Source of the DNA: Rossellomorea sp. AcN35-11
GTDB lineage: Bacteria; Bacillota; Bacilli; Bacillales; Bacillaceae_B
Direction of reading: 5' to 3'
DNA length: 64,000 nt
Assembly (NCBI GenBank): GCA_030388825.1
Contig: CP128835.1
Span: 1,482,001-1,546,000 of the forward strand
Numbering within the stretch: the stretch's first letter is position 1; each line of letters starts with the position of its first letter. A model generated the notes under the pieces. The model saw nothing but the letters and a program-made list of their open reading frames with translations. It searched no databases and was not told the DNA's origin. The position numbers and the translations under genes were made by a program. Of this stretch, positions 18,958 through 27,875 are shown piece after piece.

Positions 18958-20025
18958 TTGAACTTATTTTTAACGGGATCGACAGGTTTTCTGGGTGGAA
19001 AGCTGATCAAGAACCTTTTACAGCATAAAGACAATGAAATCTATATTCTGGTTAGAAATGTAGAGAAAGCTGAAAGATTAAGAGACTCTTTTCAAGCTGG
19101 TGAACAAAAGAGAATTCATATTTTCCAAGGGGACATTACCAGCCCTGATGCCGGACTGAATAGAGATGACCTTGAATGGTTAACGGGAAAGATCGATGCG
19201 GTCTATCATTTGGCGGCACTGGTAAAATTTGATTTAGAGATGCGTGATGAACTGTTTGCTGCGAACTACGATGGAACCAGGCATATTCTTGAATTGGCTG
19301 CACTCCTCCGGGTGAAGAAATTTTACTATGTGAGTACGGCGTACACAGTCGGAAAGCTCACAGAAGGAATAGAGGAGCTCTATCCGACAGATGGAGAATT
19401 CCACAACCCATACGAGGAAAGCAAAGTGAAATCAGAGCATCTTGTTTTTTCTTATCGGGACAAAATGGATGTGTCCATCTTCCGCCCGGCTATCATTGTA
19501 GGCGATTCCAAGACGGGTGAAGCGGATTCCCAATTCACCCTGTACGGATTCATGCGTGCTCTCGGAGTGTTTAAGCGCAAGGCGGCAAGACGCCGGGGAG
19601 ATGAGCGGACATACAGATTGGTTGCTGCGAAAAACGGTACATCCAACCTTGTACCTGTCGATTATGTAGCGGATATTTTAAGCCTGGCTCCGGAAAAAGC
19701 GCAGGCGGATACCATCTATCATATTACCAATCCCAATCCTCCTGAAAACATCGAGCTTCTGGAGATGTTAAAAGACGCCCTTCAATTTGATACCTTATCC
19801 GTCGTTGAAAACACGGGTGAGTATGAATTAGATGAGGAAGAAGTGAAGCTTAATCGCTTGATCGATGTGTTCAAGGTGTACCTGGCAGGTGCGCTGACGT
19901 TTGATGATCGAAATACTCAGGAGCTGATCCGAAATACGGGAGTCGCTCATTTGGAAATGCCGAAGGAGACGGTTGAGATGATTATCCGGACTGGATGCCA
20001 GGCAGATGGAAAAATCACCGTCTAA
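18958..20025 (+). CDS. SDR-family NAD(P)-dependent protein (thioester-reductase-like)
   Basis: Extended short-chain dehydrogenase of 355 residues. It has an N-terminal nucleotide-binding motif NLFLTGSTGFLGGKL (GxxGxxG), AVYHLAALVKFD, and the catalytic YxxxK as YEESK after VSTAY. This profile fits the NAD_binding_4 / male-sterility and thioester-reductase domain. Substrate unknown. The TTG at 18958 lies seven to eight bases after CAGGAGTG; the GTG at 18949 falls inside that RBS and is rejected. No operon partner; a terminator follows. Confidence 0.75.
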   Translation: MNLFLTGSTGFLGGKLIKNLLQHKDNEIYILVRNVEKAERLRDSFQAGEQKRIHIFQGDITSPDAGLNRDDLEWLTGKIDAVYHLAALVKFDLEMRDELFAANYDGTRHILELAALLRVKKFYYVSTAYTVGKLTEGIEELYPTDGEFHNPYEESKVKSEHLVFSYRDKMDVSIFRPAIIVGDSKTGEADSQFTLYGFMRALGVFKRKAARRRGDERTYRLVAAKNGTSNLVPVDYVADILSLAPEKAQADTIYHITNPNPPENIELLEMLKDALQFDTLSVVENTGEYELDEEEVKLNRLIDVFKVYLAGALTFDDRNTQELIRNTGVAHLEMPKETVEMIIRTGCQADGKITV

Positions 20026-20034
20026 GGAATGAGC

Positions 20035-20070
20035 AAAGCGCCAGGTGGAATAGCCCTTGGCGCTTTATTT
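20035..20070 (+). terminator. rho-independent terminator after SDR gene
   Basis: AAGCGCCA and TGGCGCTT pair around a 14-nt loop and are followed by a T-rich tail. Confidence 0.8.
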
Positions 20071-20374
20071 TCGCCTGTTTTCTTGGTCTTGAGTGAAGAG
20101 GTGGTTGAATCCATCTAGGGTATATACTCTTGAAGCGATCTGTGGGATTTAATGATTGGATCTTGAACTCTCTGGTAGCTTGCAGAATTTGGTCCAAGAA
20201 TACTGGTCTCCTTCTATACACTCCAGTCTTACACAGAATCTGGGAATAGTGCCTTCATAATCCCTGGAAAAAATCTTCCCCAACACATACGGTTTTTCTT
20301 TTAAATATGGTAATATAAGAAAATGTAAAGCGAGTATTCAATGTTGACCATTACATAGAGTAAGGAGAATGATG
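20071..20374. other. 304-bp intergenic region upstream of ppaC
   Basis: No credible ORF on either strand. The last 80 bp are AT-rich and must carry the ppaC promoter. I could not assign an RNA structure to the middle part. Confidence 0.35.
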
Positions 20375-21301
20375 ATGAGTAAAACACTTATTTTCGGACA
20401 CAAAAATCCTGATACAGATACGATTACGTCAGCTCTTGTTTATGCTGATTTGAAAACAAAGATCGGAATGGACGTTGAGCCTGTGCGTTTAGGCGACGTC
20501 AATGGTGAAACCCAGTATGCCCTTGACTATTTTAACGTGGACGCACCCCGTCTCGTTGAGAAGGTTGCCGGTGAAACCGACACAGTCATCCTTGTTGACC
20601 ACAATGAGCGCCAGCAAAGTGCAGAGGACATTGAAGACGTCCGCGTCCTTGAAGTCATCGATCATCACCGTATCGCCAACTTCGAAACGGCGGATCCTTT
20701 ATACTACCGTGCGGAGCCGGTTGGGTGTACTGCGACGATCTTGAATAAGATCTACAAGGAAAAAGGAGTGGAAGTGACGAAGGAAATGGCTGGATTGATG
20801 CTGTCAGCGATCATTTCAGACTCCCTTCTATTCAAATCTCCTACCTGTACAGATGAAGATGTAGCGGCAGCGAAAGAGCTTGCTGAGATTGCGGGTGTAG
20901 ATGCTGAGGTGTACGGTTTGGAAATGCTGAAAGCCGGTGCGAACATGAGCACGAAATCTGTGGCAGAGCTTGTGACCCTCGATGCGAAAGAATTTTCCAT
21001 GGGTAACGCCAAGGTAGAAGTGGCCCAGATCAACGTTGTCGACGTAAATGATGTATTCGGACGTCAGGCAGAAGTGGAAGCAGCCATGGAAACGATGATC
21101 GTGGAAAAAGGTCTGGACCTTTTCTTATTGGTGGTTACAGACATCCTGGAAAACGACTCAACAGCGCTGGCTCTTGGCAGCAAAGCGTCTGAAGTGGAAA
21201 AAGCATTCAACGTCAAGCTACAGAACAATACGGCTCTGTTAAAAGGCGTTGTATCCCGCAAGAAGCAGATCGTGCCAGTGTTAACGGATGCAATCAAATA
21301 A
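20375..21301 (+). CDS. ppaC: manganese-dependent inorganic pyrophosphatase (family II)
   Basis: Hydrolyses pyrophosphate to phosphate and so pulls biosynthetic reactions forward. DHH/DHHA2 family: metal ligands in [16 protein letters not shown] and the DHH motif [11 protein letters not shown]. The signature [10 protein letters not shown] lies mid-protein and the C-terminal DHHA2 part ends with [10 protein letters not shown]. Length 308 residues from the third of three tandem ATGs (20375), the one properly spaced (7 bases) from AAGGAG. Monocistronic. Confidence 0.95.
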   Translation: MSKTLIFGHKNPDTDTITSALVYADLKTKIGMDVEPVRLGDVNGETQYALDYFNVDAPRLVEKVAGETDTVILVDHNERQQSAEDIEDVRVLEVIDHHRIANFETADPLYYRAEPVGCTATILNKIYKEKGVEVTKEMAGLMLSAIISDSLLFKSPTCTDEDVAAAKELAEIAGVDAEVYGLEMLKAGANMSTKSVAELVTLDAKEFSMGNAKVEVAQINVVDVNDVFGRQAEVEAAMETMIVEKGLDLFLLVVTDILENDSTALALGSKASEVEKAFNVKLQNNTALLKGVVSRKKQIVPVLTDAIK

Positions 21302-21311
21302 ATAGTGAATG

Positions 21312-21338
21312 AAGCAGTCTTTCGGGGCTGCTTTTTTT
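21312..21338 (+). terminator. rho-independent terminator after ppaC
   Basis: AGCAG/CTGCT stem with a TTTCGG-type loop and seven Ts. Confidence 0.75.
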
Positions 21339-21368
21339 ACTTTCTACGAAAAAAGGAGTGAGAAAAAG

Positions 21369-21758
21369 ATGAATTTCAAGAAAATCCACCACATTGCCAT
21401 CATCTGCTCTGATTACACGTGCTCAAAAGACTTTTACGTGAACAAACTGGGCCTTGAAATCATACAGGAAGTCTACAGGGAAGAAAGGGATTCATACAAG
21501 CTCGATTTAGCGTTGGATGGGGACTATGTCATCGAACTCTTTTCGTTTCCAAATGCTCCGGCACGTCCAAGCTATCCTGAGGCACAAGGGCTGCGCCATT
21601 TGGCGTTTGAAGTGGAGGATATTGAGGAGAGCGTCAGGGAGCTGATTGAAAGGGGAATACAACCAGAAGACGTGAGAGTCGATCCGTTTACCCAGAAACG
21701 TTTCACTTTTTTCGAGGATCCCGATGGGCTGCCTTTAGAGATTTATGAAATGGGGTAG
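21369..21758 (+). CDS. VOC-family (glyoxalase-like) protein
   Basis: Single vicinal-oxygen-chelate domain of 129 residues, YaeR/GloA2-like. It opens with KKIHHIAIICSDYTCSKDFY and has the metal-ligand positions H in HHIAI, E in VIELFSFP, H in LRHLAFEVED and E in LPLEIYE. The PDGLPLEIYE ending is typical. Substrate unknown. Start ATG 21369 follows AAAAGGAGTGAG. The stop abuts the first tandem repeat unit. Confidence 0.8.
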   Translation: MNFKKIHHIAIICSDYTCSKDFYVNKLGLEIIQEVYREERDSYKLDLALDGDYVIELFSFPNAPARPSYPEAQGLRHLAFEVEDIEESVRELIERGIQPEDVRVDPFTQKRFTFFEDPDGLPLEIYEMG

Positions 21759-22540
21759 AGGTCCGTCCCTCAAAAAAAAGAGCACTTCCCACAAGGAGAA
21801 GTGCCGTCCAAAGGTATTGTAATTTGTCGTTGAGTTTATTAAACCACAGATCGGACATTCATGGATTGGCGATGTGGAGCGATTGTGGGAGGTGTAGAGG
21901 GCCCTTTCTGAGGAAAATCGCCAATATCTATAAATATATTAAGATATTAATATTTTGGATGAAGGTGTCCGGCACTGATTTTTGGAAATAGAGGTCCGTC
22001 CCTCAAAAAAAAGAGCACTTCCCACAAGGAGAAGCGCCGTCCAAAGGTATTGTAATTTGTCGTTGAGTTTATTAAACCACAGATCGGACATTCATGGATT
22101 GGCGATGTGAAGCGATTGTGGGAGGTGTAGAGGGCCCTTTCTGAGGAAAATCGCCAATATCTATAAATATATTAAAATATTAATATTTTGGATGAAGGTG
22201 TCCGGCACTGATTTCTGGAAATAGAGGTCCGTCCCTCAAAAAAAAGAGCACTTCCCACAAGGAGAAGTGCCGTCCAAAGGTATTGTAATTTGTCGTTGGG
22301 TTTATTAAACCACAGATCGGACATTCATGGATTGACGATGTGGAGCGATTGTGGGAGGTGTAGAGGGCCCTTTCTGAGGAAAATCGCCAATATCTATAAA
22401 TATATTAAGATATTAATATTTTGGATGAAGGTGTCCGGCACTGATTTTTGGAAAGGTCCGTCCCTCAAAAAAAGAGCACTTCCCACAAGGAGAAGTGCCG
22501 TCCAAAGGTATTGTAATTTGTCGTTGAGTTTATTAAAACA
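21756..22540. repeat. 233-bp tandem repeat, three full and one partial copy
   Basis: Units start with TAGAGGTCCGTCCCTC at 21756, 21989 and 22222, exactly 233 bp apart. The fourth copy's AGGTCC lies at 22454 (4 bp short) and runs only to about 22535-22540. The three full copies differ by a handful of single bases. Each unit holds the dispersed motif, an A-run, a GCACTTC/GAAGTGC hairpin (a minus-strand terminator shape), a GGCGAT...ATCGCC inverted pair, and an AT-rich AATATATTAAGATATTAATATT segment ending near TGTCCGGCACTGA. No ORF of note. Near-identity implies recent amplification. Confidence 0.9.
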
Positions 22541-22664
22541 TAGATTTGAAATGTATGTATTGTCGGTCTGTGGTAGTGAGAGGGGATTTATGAGGATTTT
22601 TCTGAGATATTGAGTCTTTTTCTGCAGGAATATAAAAATATTAATATTTTATGGGGGTGAGGGT

Positions 22665-23552
22665 GTGGATTATTCAGTCATTGGAAAAAAGATAAGAGAG
22701 CTGAGAAAGGTCGTTGGATTGACCCAGGGAGAATTAGCTGATGGGATCTGCGCACAGGCCCTTGTCAGCCGAATGGAAAAGGGAGATATTTATCCCAGTG
22801 CAACAGCACTTTATCAAATTTCCAAGAAGCTGGGGGTAGATGTAAACTACTTCTTTGAAATCGGAACAACCCCTCGTTTGGACTATCTGAAGGAAGTTGA
22901 ACGCCAATTGCGTCACCTGCGAAAAAAACACAGATATGAAGAAATGATAGAAATGGTGAGGGCAGAAGAAAAAAATCCGCTTTTTAAACAAAGGGAAAAT
23001 CTTCAACTCCTATATTGGCATAAAGCTATACATATGTTCGAGGTTGAACATAAGTGGGAAGAAGCTTTTCTCCTCTTAAAGGAAGCTCTGTCCCTAACAG
23101 CAAACAGCAAAAAAGCCCTTTCCGAAAGGGAAATGGAGATTCTCCTGACCCTTGGGGGATTTTATGCTGGTACTGAGGATTATTCCCAAGCACTGAAGCA
23201 CTACGATCAAGTGGAAGATGCTATACATACTACTGGACAACTGAGCGATAAATCCATCAAAACGAGGTTGCTTTATAATCTTGCGAGGGTACTGACAAGA
23301 TTAGGAAGGTACAAAGAATCCATTGATCATTGTGAAAAAGGGATACATTGGTGCATTGAAGAGGAACATCTATATGGGTTAGCACAACTACATTATCAAA
23401 TAGGTTATAACTTTGAGTTGGAAACGAATGTGGAACAAGCGATATTCTATATTCAAAAATCGATCTTGATGTTTGAATTACTCGGAAATACCGAACATAC
23501 TGCATTTCTTAAGGATAAAATAGAACGGTTATCCGAAGAAAATCGCTCATAA
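22665..23552 (+). CDS. RNPP-type transcriptional regulator (XRE HTH plus TPR)
   Basis: Protein of 295 residues. The N-terminal XRE helix-turn-helix (GKKIRELRKVVGLTQGELAD through YQISKKLGVDVNYFF, residues 7-66) is followed by about five TPR-like helical repeats (for example GGFYAGTEDYSQALKHYDQVEDA and LLYNLARVLTRLGRYKESIDH). This layout is that of PlcR/NprR-type peptide-sensing regulators, and the length matches PlcR. GTG start 22665 follows GGGGGTGAGG. I found no obvious secreted signalling-peptide gene beside it; the next gene is a membrane-anchored NTF2-like protein. Targets unknown. Confidence 0.75.
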   Translation: MDYSVIGKKIRELRKVVGLTQGELADGICAQALVSRMEKGDIYPSATALYQISKKLGVDVNYFFEIGTTPRLDYLKEVERQLRHLRKKHRYEEMIEMVRAEEKNPLFKQRENLQLLYWHKAIHMFEVEHKWEEAFLLLKEALSLTANSKKALSEREMEILLTLGGFYAGTEDYSQALKHYDQVEDAIHTTGQLSDKSIKTRLLYNLARVLTRLGRYKESIDHCEKGIHWCIEEEHLYGLAQLHYQIGYNFELETNVEQAIFYIQKSILMFELLGNTEHTAFLKDKIERLSEENRS

Positions 23553-23651
23553 TATTTTATCTTCTTATTCCTTTAAAAAGCATATCCGGTTTTCTCATAC
23601 ATGTAACATGTCCATCATATGAATGGTTATAGGTGAGGGAGTGTTGGAGCC

Positions 23652-24113
23652 ATGAGAAGAAAAAGCCCGGTACCTCTATTGATTGGGGCAGTTGCCGCCA
23701 TTTTGATAGTAGTGGCCTTATTCATGTTCATTGGAAAGAGTCGGGAATCCCATACACCAGAAGAAGTAATCGCTGCATTTTACCAATATGAACAAACCGG
23801 TGACTTTGGAAATGCATGGGAGTTGTTTCATCCAGAAATGCAGACCAAGTTTCCCAAATCGACTTATATCCAAACGAAGAACCATGTCTTCATGGGGCAT
23901 ATGGGAGTGGATGAATTCAAGGTGAAAGTGGGGAAGGTAGAAAAAGTAGATACGTTTACATTCAATCAGGAAGGTCTGACGTTTAAAAAAGTGAGAAAAG
24001 CAGATGTCGATTTATTTTTTGACAGTCAATTCGGTAAGCTCACCATCCGCCAAACCTGTTATGTTGCCCTGGAAGAGGATGAGTGGAAGGTTTTATGGGA
24101 CTATCATTTCTGA
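23652..24113 (+). CDS. membrane-anchored NTF2-like hypothetical protein
   Basis: Protein of 153 residues with an N-terminal membrane helix (PLLIGAVAAILIVVALFMFI, residues 8-27) and an extracytoplasmic domain. The domain has an NTF2/DUF4878-like pattern: TPEEVIAAFYQYEQTGDFGNAWELFHP near the start and EDEWKVLWDYHF at the end. Function not recognised. Lies 99 bp after the regulator with its own GGTGAGGGAG RBS. Confidence 0.6.
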   Translation: MRRKSPVPLLIGAVAAILIVVALFMFIGKSRESHTPEEVIAAFYQYEQTGDFGNAWELFHPEMQTKFPKSTYIQTKNHVFMGHMGVDEFKVKVGKVEKVDTFTFNQEGLTFKKVRKADVDLFFDSQFGKLTIRQTCYVALEEDEWKVLWDYHF

Positions 24114-24223
24114 CCATGGAAAGGCCTCTGTAAAAGGGTAGGAAATTCTTTCTGTTGATTTGGTTTTATTTGACGTTTTCCGGGTATAAAGAAACTAATT
24201 ATTTATAAAGGAGGGCCAAAGCT

Positions 24224-24349
24224 ATGCCGTTACTCTACTTGAAAGCCCGTGAAGCATACGAGCTGGATGCGAAAGTCACCGAGTCGCAAGTGACGAGACT
24301 GAGGGAATATCGCAGAACAAAGCCCGCCCCCGTTGTCAAAAAAAGATAG
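24224..24349 (+). CDS. small basic protein, 41 residues
   Basis: Short ORF from ATG 24224, MPLLYLKAREAYELDAKV and a C-terminal RTKPAPVVKKR, with a strong AAAGGAGGG seven bases upstream and its own terminator downstream. No hydrophobic segment, so it is not a typical secreted signal peptide. No known family recognised. The RBS and terminator make it a likely real gene. Confidence 0.5.
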   Translation: MPLLYLKAREAYELDAKVTESQVTRLREYRRTKPAPVVKKR

Positions 24350-24369
24350 TTTGGTGTCAGAATCCTACT

Positions 24370-24400
24370 CAGTCTAAATCCCTTTAGACTGTTTTTTTTG
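24370..24400 (+). terminator. rho-independent terminator after the 41-residue gene
   Basis: AGTCTAAA and TTTAGACT pair around TCCC and are followed by eight Ts. Confidence 0.85.
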
Positions 24401-24408
24401 TGGATACG

Positions 24409-24444
24409 TAAAAAGTCAGGAATCATATGATTCCTGACTTTTTC
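24409..24444. terminator. palindromic terminator at the 3' end of murB
   Basis: A near-continuous palindrome AAAAAGTCAGGAATCAT/ATGATTCCTGACTTTTT, usable on both strands. It ends murB transcription on the minus strand. Confidence 0.85.
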
Positions 24445-25363
24445 ACTCTAAATCTTCACCGATGATGCGGACTTCCCTTTCAAGCTCTACATCAAATCTT
24501 TCTTTCACTGTTTTTTGTACATGTTCGATCAGTGAAATGTAATCTGAAGCAGTCGCATTGTCTTTATTCACAATGAACCCGGCATGCTTTGTGGAAACCT
24601 CGGCACCCCCGAAATTTGTGCCTTGAAGCTCACTGTCCTGAATCAGCTTTCCGGCAAAGTATCCTGGAGGCCGTTTGAATACACTCCCACAGGATGGATA
24701 TTCAAGGGGCTGCTTTGATTCCCTTTTATCGGTGAGGTCATCCATCACGGCTTTGATGTCTTCGTAGTCCCCAGGCTGTAAGCTGAACGTTGCCTCTAAC
24801 ACAATATCTCCTTTTTCAGAGATATTACTGTGGCGATAATCAAGCTCCAGTTCTGCAGCCGTCCGTTTCACCAGATTCCCTTCCCGGTCCACGACATAAC
24901 AATAATCAAGAACATCTTTAATTTCACCGCCGTAAGCCCCGGCATTCATGAAGAGGGCACCGCCCACCGTACCCGGGATTCCGCAGGCGAATTCAAGCCC
25001 GGATAACTTCTCTGCTAACGCACGTCTGGATACGTCGATGATCGCCGCACCACTCTGGGCCACGATCAGTTGATCGTTGGCTTTGATGTCTTTAAAGTTT
25101 TTCAGGTGAAGGACGATCCCGCGGATACCTCCATCCTTCACAATCAAATTCGAGCCGTTTCCTAATAGTGTGAAAGGAACATCCACTTCGTTGGAAAGCT
25201 TCACGATGTTTTGAACTTCTTCATACGTAGTCGGGGTCAGGAAGAAGTCTGCTTTTCCGCCCAGCTTCGTGTATAGATGATCTCTTAACAATTCGTCACG
25301 TTTGATATTGTCAGAATGCATCACCTTTGATAACTCTTCAAACACTTTTTCCTTATTGTACAT
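24443..25363 (-). CDS. murB: UDP-N-acetylenolpyruvoylglucosamine reductase MurB
   Basis: FAD- and NADPH-dependent enzyme that makes UDP-N-acetylmuramate for peptidoglycan. Full length, 306 residues, type IIa pattern. FAD-binding landmarks are [19 protein letters not shown] and [20 protein letters not shown]. The YRHS and [19 protein letters not shown] segment (catalytic Ser in CGSVFKRP) and a final EVRIIGE (catalytic Glu) follow. Monocistronic here, convergent with the small 41-residue gene. Confidence 0.95.
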   Translation of the reverse strand: MYNKEKVFEELSKVMHSDNIKRDELLRDHLYTKLGGKADFFLTPTTYEEVQNIVKLSNEVDVPFTLLGNGSNLIVKDGGIRGIVLHLKNFKDIKANDQLIVAQSGAAIIDVSRRALAEKLSGLEFACGIPGTVGGALFMNAGAYGGEIKDVLDYCYVVDREGNLVKRTAAELELDYRHSNISEKGDIVLEATFSLQPGDYEDIKAVMDDLTDKRESKQPLEYPSCGSVFKRPPGYFAGKLIQDSELQGTNFGGAEVSTKHAGFIVNKDNATASDYISLIEHVQKTVKERFDVELEREVRIIGEDLE

Positions 25364-25511
25364 TCTATATCAGTCCTATAAATAGTTTTTCATATGCTTT
25401 AAGATAAATCCTACCCCATCATTATATGATGAAAACCCATGAAAGTTAAATGGTTTCCGCTCCCAGGTGTGAATATCCGTCTATTGGAGGACGAATCAGG
25501 CTTCAGATATA

Positions 25512-25541
25512 AGAAAAAGAACCCCCGCCATGGAGGTTCCC
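25512..25541 (-). terminator. terminator after the 2',3'-cyclic phosphodiesterase gene
   Basis: On the minus strand GGGAACCTCC and GGGGGTTC pair around ATGGC and are followed by TTTTTCTT. Confidence 0.7.
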
Positions 25542-25551
25542 GACTCGTTCC

Positions 25552-27627
25552 TTATTTTAAGAAATGAAACGATTTAGCCACATTCGCTATGAAATTCGTC
25601 ATAAAATTGCGGCTTTCTTTCTTTTCCTGTCCTGGATTGACGGCGTCGCTCTGCTTGAATTTAATCGAGTATTTCGCAAACCCGGAGTCTTCCGTTCCGA
25701 TGTATTTATAGGTTCTGGCATCTTTGATATATTGCCGTGCTTTAGGAGAGGTTTCAAATACAACATTGACATCCCCGCGGATAGGGGCGAAATTCCAATT
25801 TCCGTCGGCTTCAGGGTTAATGGTCCCTTTTTCCATGATGTAGTTGATGATAACATTCCGATTTTCGTCCGGTGCCTGAATGATGATGTTGGAACCATCG
25901 ATACCAGGAAAGTGCCCGCCGCCGCTTGCCCGGTAATTATTTGTGGCCACGATGAACTTTTGTTCCGGATCCATGGGCTTGCCCTCGAATGTAAGGTTCT
26001 TGATACGGTGGGAGTCTTCATTGGCAAGCTTGCCGTCCGTATGGTATCTTGCAGGTTTGGTTACATCGATTTCATACGTGACACCGTCAATCACATCAAA
26101 ATTATACGATCGGAATGCCCCGTTGACCAATGGCTGCTCTTCTGAAGTACCGGTATCAATCTGGTTGAATTGACCCGCTGACATTTCAAGCCATTCTTTT
26201 ACCTGGGCGCCGTCCACCAGCACTGCTTGTAACGTATTGGGATATAAATACAGATCGGCAACATTTTTAATGGCAATCTCCCCTGCAGGAATATCCGTGT
26301 AGTAAGACGCGTCCCCGCGGGTACCCGCTTTAAAAGGTGCTCCGGCAGATAGAACCGGGATCCCTTCGTACTCAGTACCTTGGATGTACTTTTCTACATA
26401 CCATTTTTGTGCGTTTGTCACCACCTGAATCGATGGATCATCCTTCACCTGTGCAAAATAACTGTTGATAGGGGAAGTGGTTTCACCAACGGCGCTTCTC
26501 ACCCAATCAACGGTGTGGTTATGATCTTCTTCAATGGCATGAAAGACATCTTCATCACGGCTCACCAACGGATTTCCATCCTTGTCGGCAATCCCGCGGG
26601 TAGAGGTTTGGGAGTTTACGACCGTCCACTGGCCGTCCTTATGTTCCAACTCGAGATCCACAAGACCTAGATGACTGCCCCAATATCCAGGCATGACAGA
26701 AGGCACACCGTTAATCGTTCCTTTGTTTATATCCACACCCTCAATCCCTTCATAGGAGGGGGATGGGAAGGTACTGTGTGAATGACCGAAAAGGATGGTG
26801 TCGATTCCGTCCACTTTAGAGAGATCGTACGTTGCATTTTCTTCCATTCCATCATCGGTCACCGAGCCGATTCCAGAATGAGGGATGGCCACGATGATAT
26901 CCGCTCCTTCTGCTTTCATCCTGGGAACAAATTCATTCGCTGTTTCGACCATATCTTTGGCAATGACTTTTCCTTCAAGATGTGCCTTGTCCCACTGCAT
27001 AATCTGGGGAGGGACAAAGCCGATCACCCCAACCTTGATGGTGTGCGTTTCACCGTCTTCATCTACGACTTCGCGATCAAGAATGAGATAAGGCTGAAAA
27101 TAGTTTTGATCATCATTCGGATCGCTGTTTCTGTCATCTATAAAGACATTGGCGTTGATATAAGGGAATGTAGAGCCGGATAAAGAGGTGTCAAGGAAAT
27201 CAAGGCCATAGTTAAATTCGTGGTTTCCGATATTCGCAACATCATAATCCAGTAAATTCATGGCTTTATAGACAGGGTGTGTCTCACCGGGCTGCAATGG
27301 GTCGACCTTTGCCACATAATCACCCAGGGGGTTCCCCTGAAGCAAATCTCCATTATCGAAAAGGAGGCTGTTCTTAGATTCTGAACGGGCTTGTTTAATG
27401 AGAGAAGCCGTCTTCACCAGTCCATATTTATGTGTCTCCATGTCCTGATAATAGTCATAGTTGGCGAGGTTTACATGAATGTCAGTGGTTTCAAGGATGC
27501 GAAGCTTTACAATATCCTGATCCATCACATCGGCATAGGTGACAGAAGGGGTGGCTTGGGGAATGAGGAGACCTAAAGCAAGGGTGGTGCCGGCGACAAC
27601 TTTCTTCTTGTTAAATGAGTTTTTCAA
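25552..27627 (-). CDS. secreted 2',3'-cyclic-nucleotide 2'-phosphodiesterase/3'-nucleotidase
   Basis: CpdB-like bifunctional enzyme (as in the first half of YfkN), 691 residues. Signal peptide to about TYADV. Metallophosphatase domain with RILETTDIHVNL, LLFDNGDLLQGNPLGDYV, IGNHEFNYGLDFL, VAIPHSGIG and LFGHSHS. The 5_nucleotid_C domain has LSAGAPFKAGTRG, LYLYPNTLQAVLVDG and TNNYRASGGGHFPG. It ends in a basic tail (NFIANVAKSFHFLK) and lacks both CWB2 repeats and a sorting signal. It would feed RNA breakdown products into the same scavenging route as the nuclease and 5'-nucleotidase at 8-15 kb. Gene preceded by AGGAGAG. Confidence 0.9.
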   Translation of the reverse strand: MKNSFNKKKVVAGTTLALGLLIPQATPSVTYADVMDQDIVKLRILETTDIHVNLANYDYYQDMETHKYGLVKTASLIKQARSESKNSLLFDNGDLLQGNPLGDYVAKVDPLQPGETHPVYKAMNLLDYDVANIGNHEFNYGLDFLDTSLSGSTFPYINANVFIDDRNSDPNDDQNYFQPYLILDREVVDEDGETHTIKVGVIGFVPPQIMQWDKAHLEGKVIAKDMVETANEFVPRMKAEGADIIVAIPHSGIGSVTDDGMEENATYDLSKVDGIDTILFGHSHSTFPSPSYEGIEGVDINKGTINGVPSVMPGYWGSHLGLVDLELEHKDGQWTVVNSQTSTRGIADKDGNPLVSRDEDVFHAIEEDHNHTVDWVRSAVGETTSPINSYFAQVKDDPSIQVVTNAQKWYVEKYIQGTEYEGIPVLSAGAPFKAGTRGDASYYTDIPAGEIAIKNVADLYLYPNTLQAVLVDGAQVKEWLEMSAGQFNQIDTGTSEEQPLVNGAFRSYNFDVIDGVTYEIDVTKPARYHTDGKLANEDSHRIKNLTFEGKPMDPEQKFIVATNNYRASGGGHFPGIDGSNIIIQAPDENRNVIINYIMEKGTINPEADGNWNFAPIRGDVNVVFETSPKARQYIKDARTYKYIGTEDSGFAKYSIKFKQSDAVNPGQEKKESRNFMTNFIANVAKSFHFLK

Positions 27628-27704
27628 CAGAATCTCTCCTATTTATGTATTTTATGTCAAACAATTACATGCTAGCATAGTACCTTTAAATAGGAATGGT
27701 GAAA

Positions 27705-27735
27705 AAGTATGATTTGTAAGAAAAATGTAAATGTT
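27705..27735 (-). promoter_or_regulatory. candidate Pho box upstream of the phosphodiesterase gene
   Basis: Read on the minus strand, TTTACA (27731-27726) and CTTACA (27720-27715) are 11 bp apart. A weaker TACTTT follows at the next 11-bp step. The pattern resembles PhoP binding repeats and parallels the one before the nuclease gene. Weak evidence on its own. Confidence 0.35.
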
Positions 27736-27875
27736 TTGCGGAAGGGCTGGCAGCCATCCAATTGAGTGTTTACTTTTAAAGGATTTATAAGATAGGATAG
27801 AGCTAAATATAGATGCTATAGCATCTATTCATCTACTAAACTATACAATGTACACGTAAGGGAGGAGGAAGCGAG

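Noticed and set aside
20071..20374. T-box or other riboswitch upstream of ppaC
   Set aside because: No T-box consensus and no specifier/antiterminator layout could be found.
22290..22613. ORF of 107 residues within the tandem repeats
   Set aside because: It reads straight through the repeated unit, has no RBS and no protein-like composition.
25564..26145. Plus-strand ORF of 193 residues opposite the phosphodiesterase gene
   Set aside because: It is a shadow of a clear metallophosphatase gene and resembles no protein.
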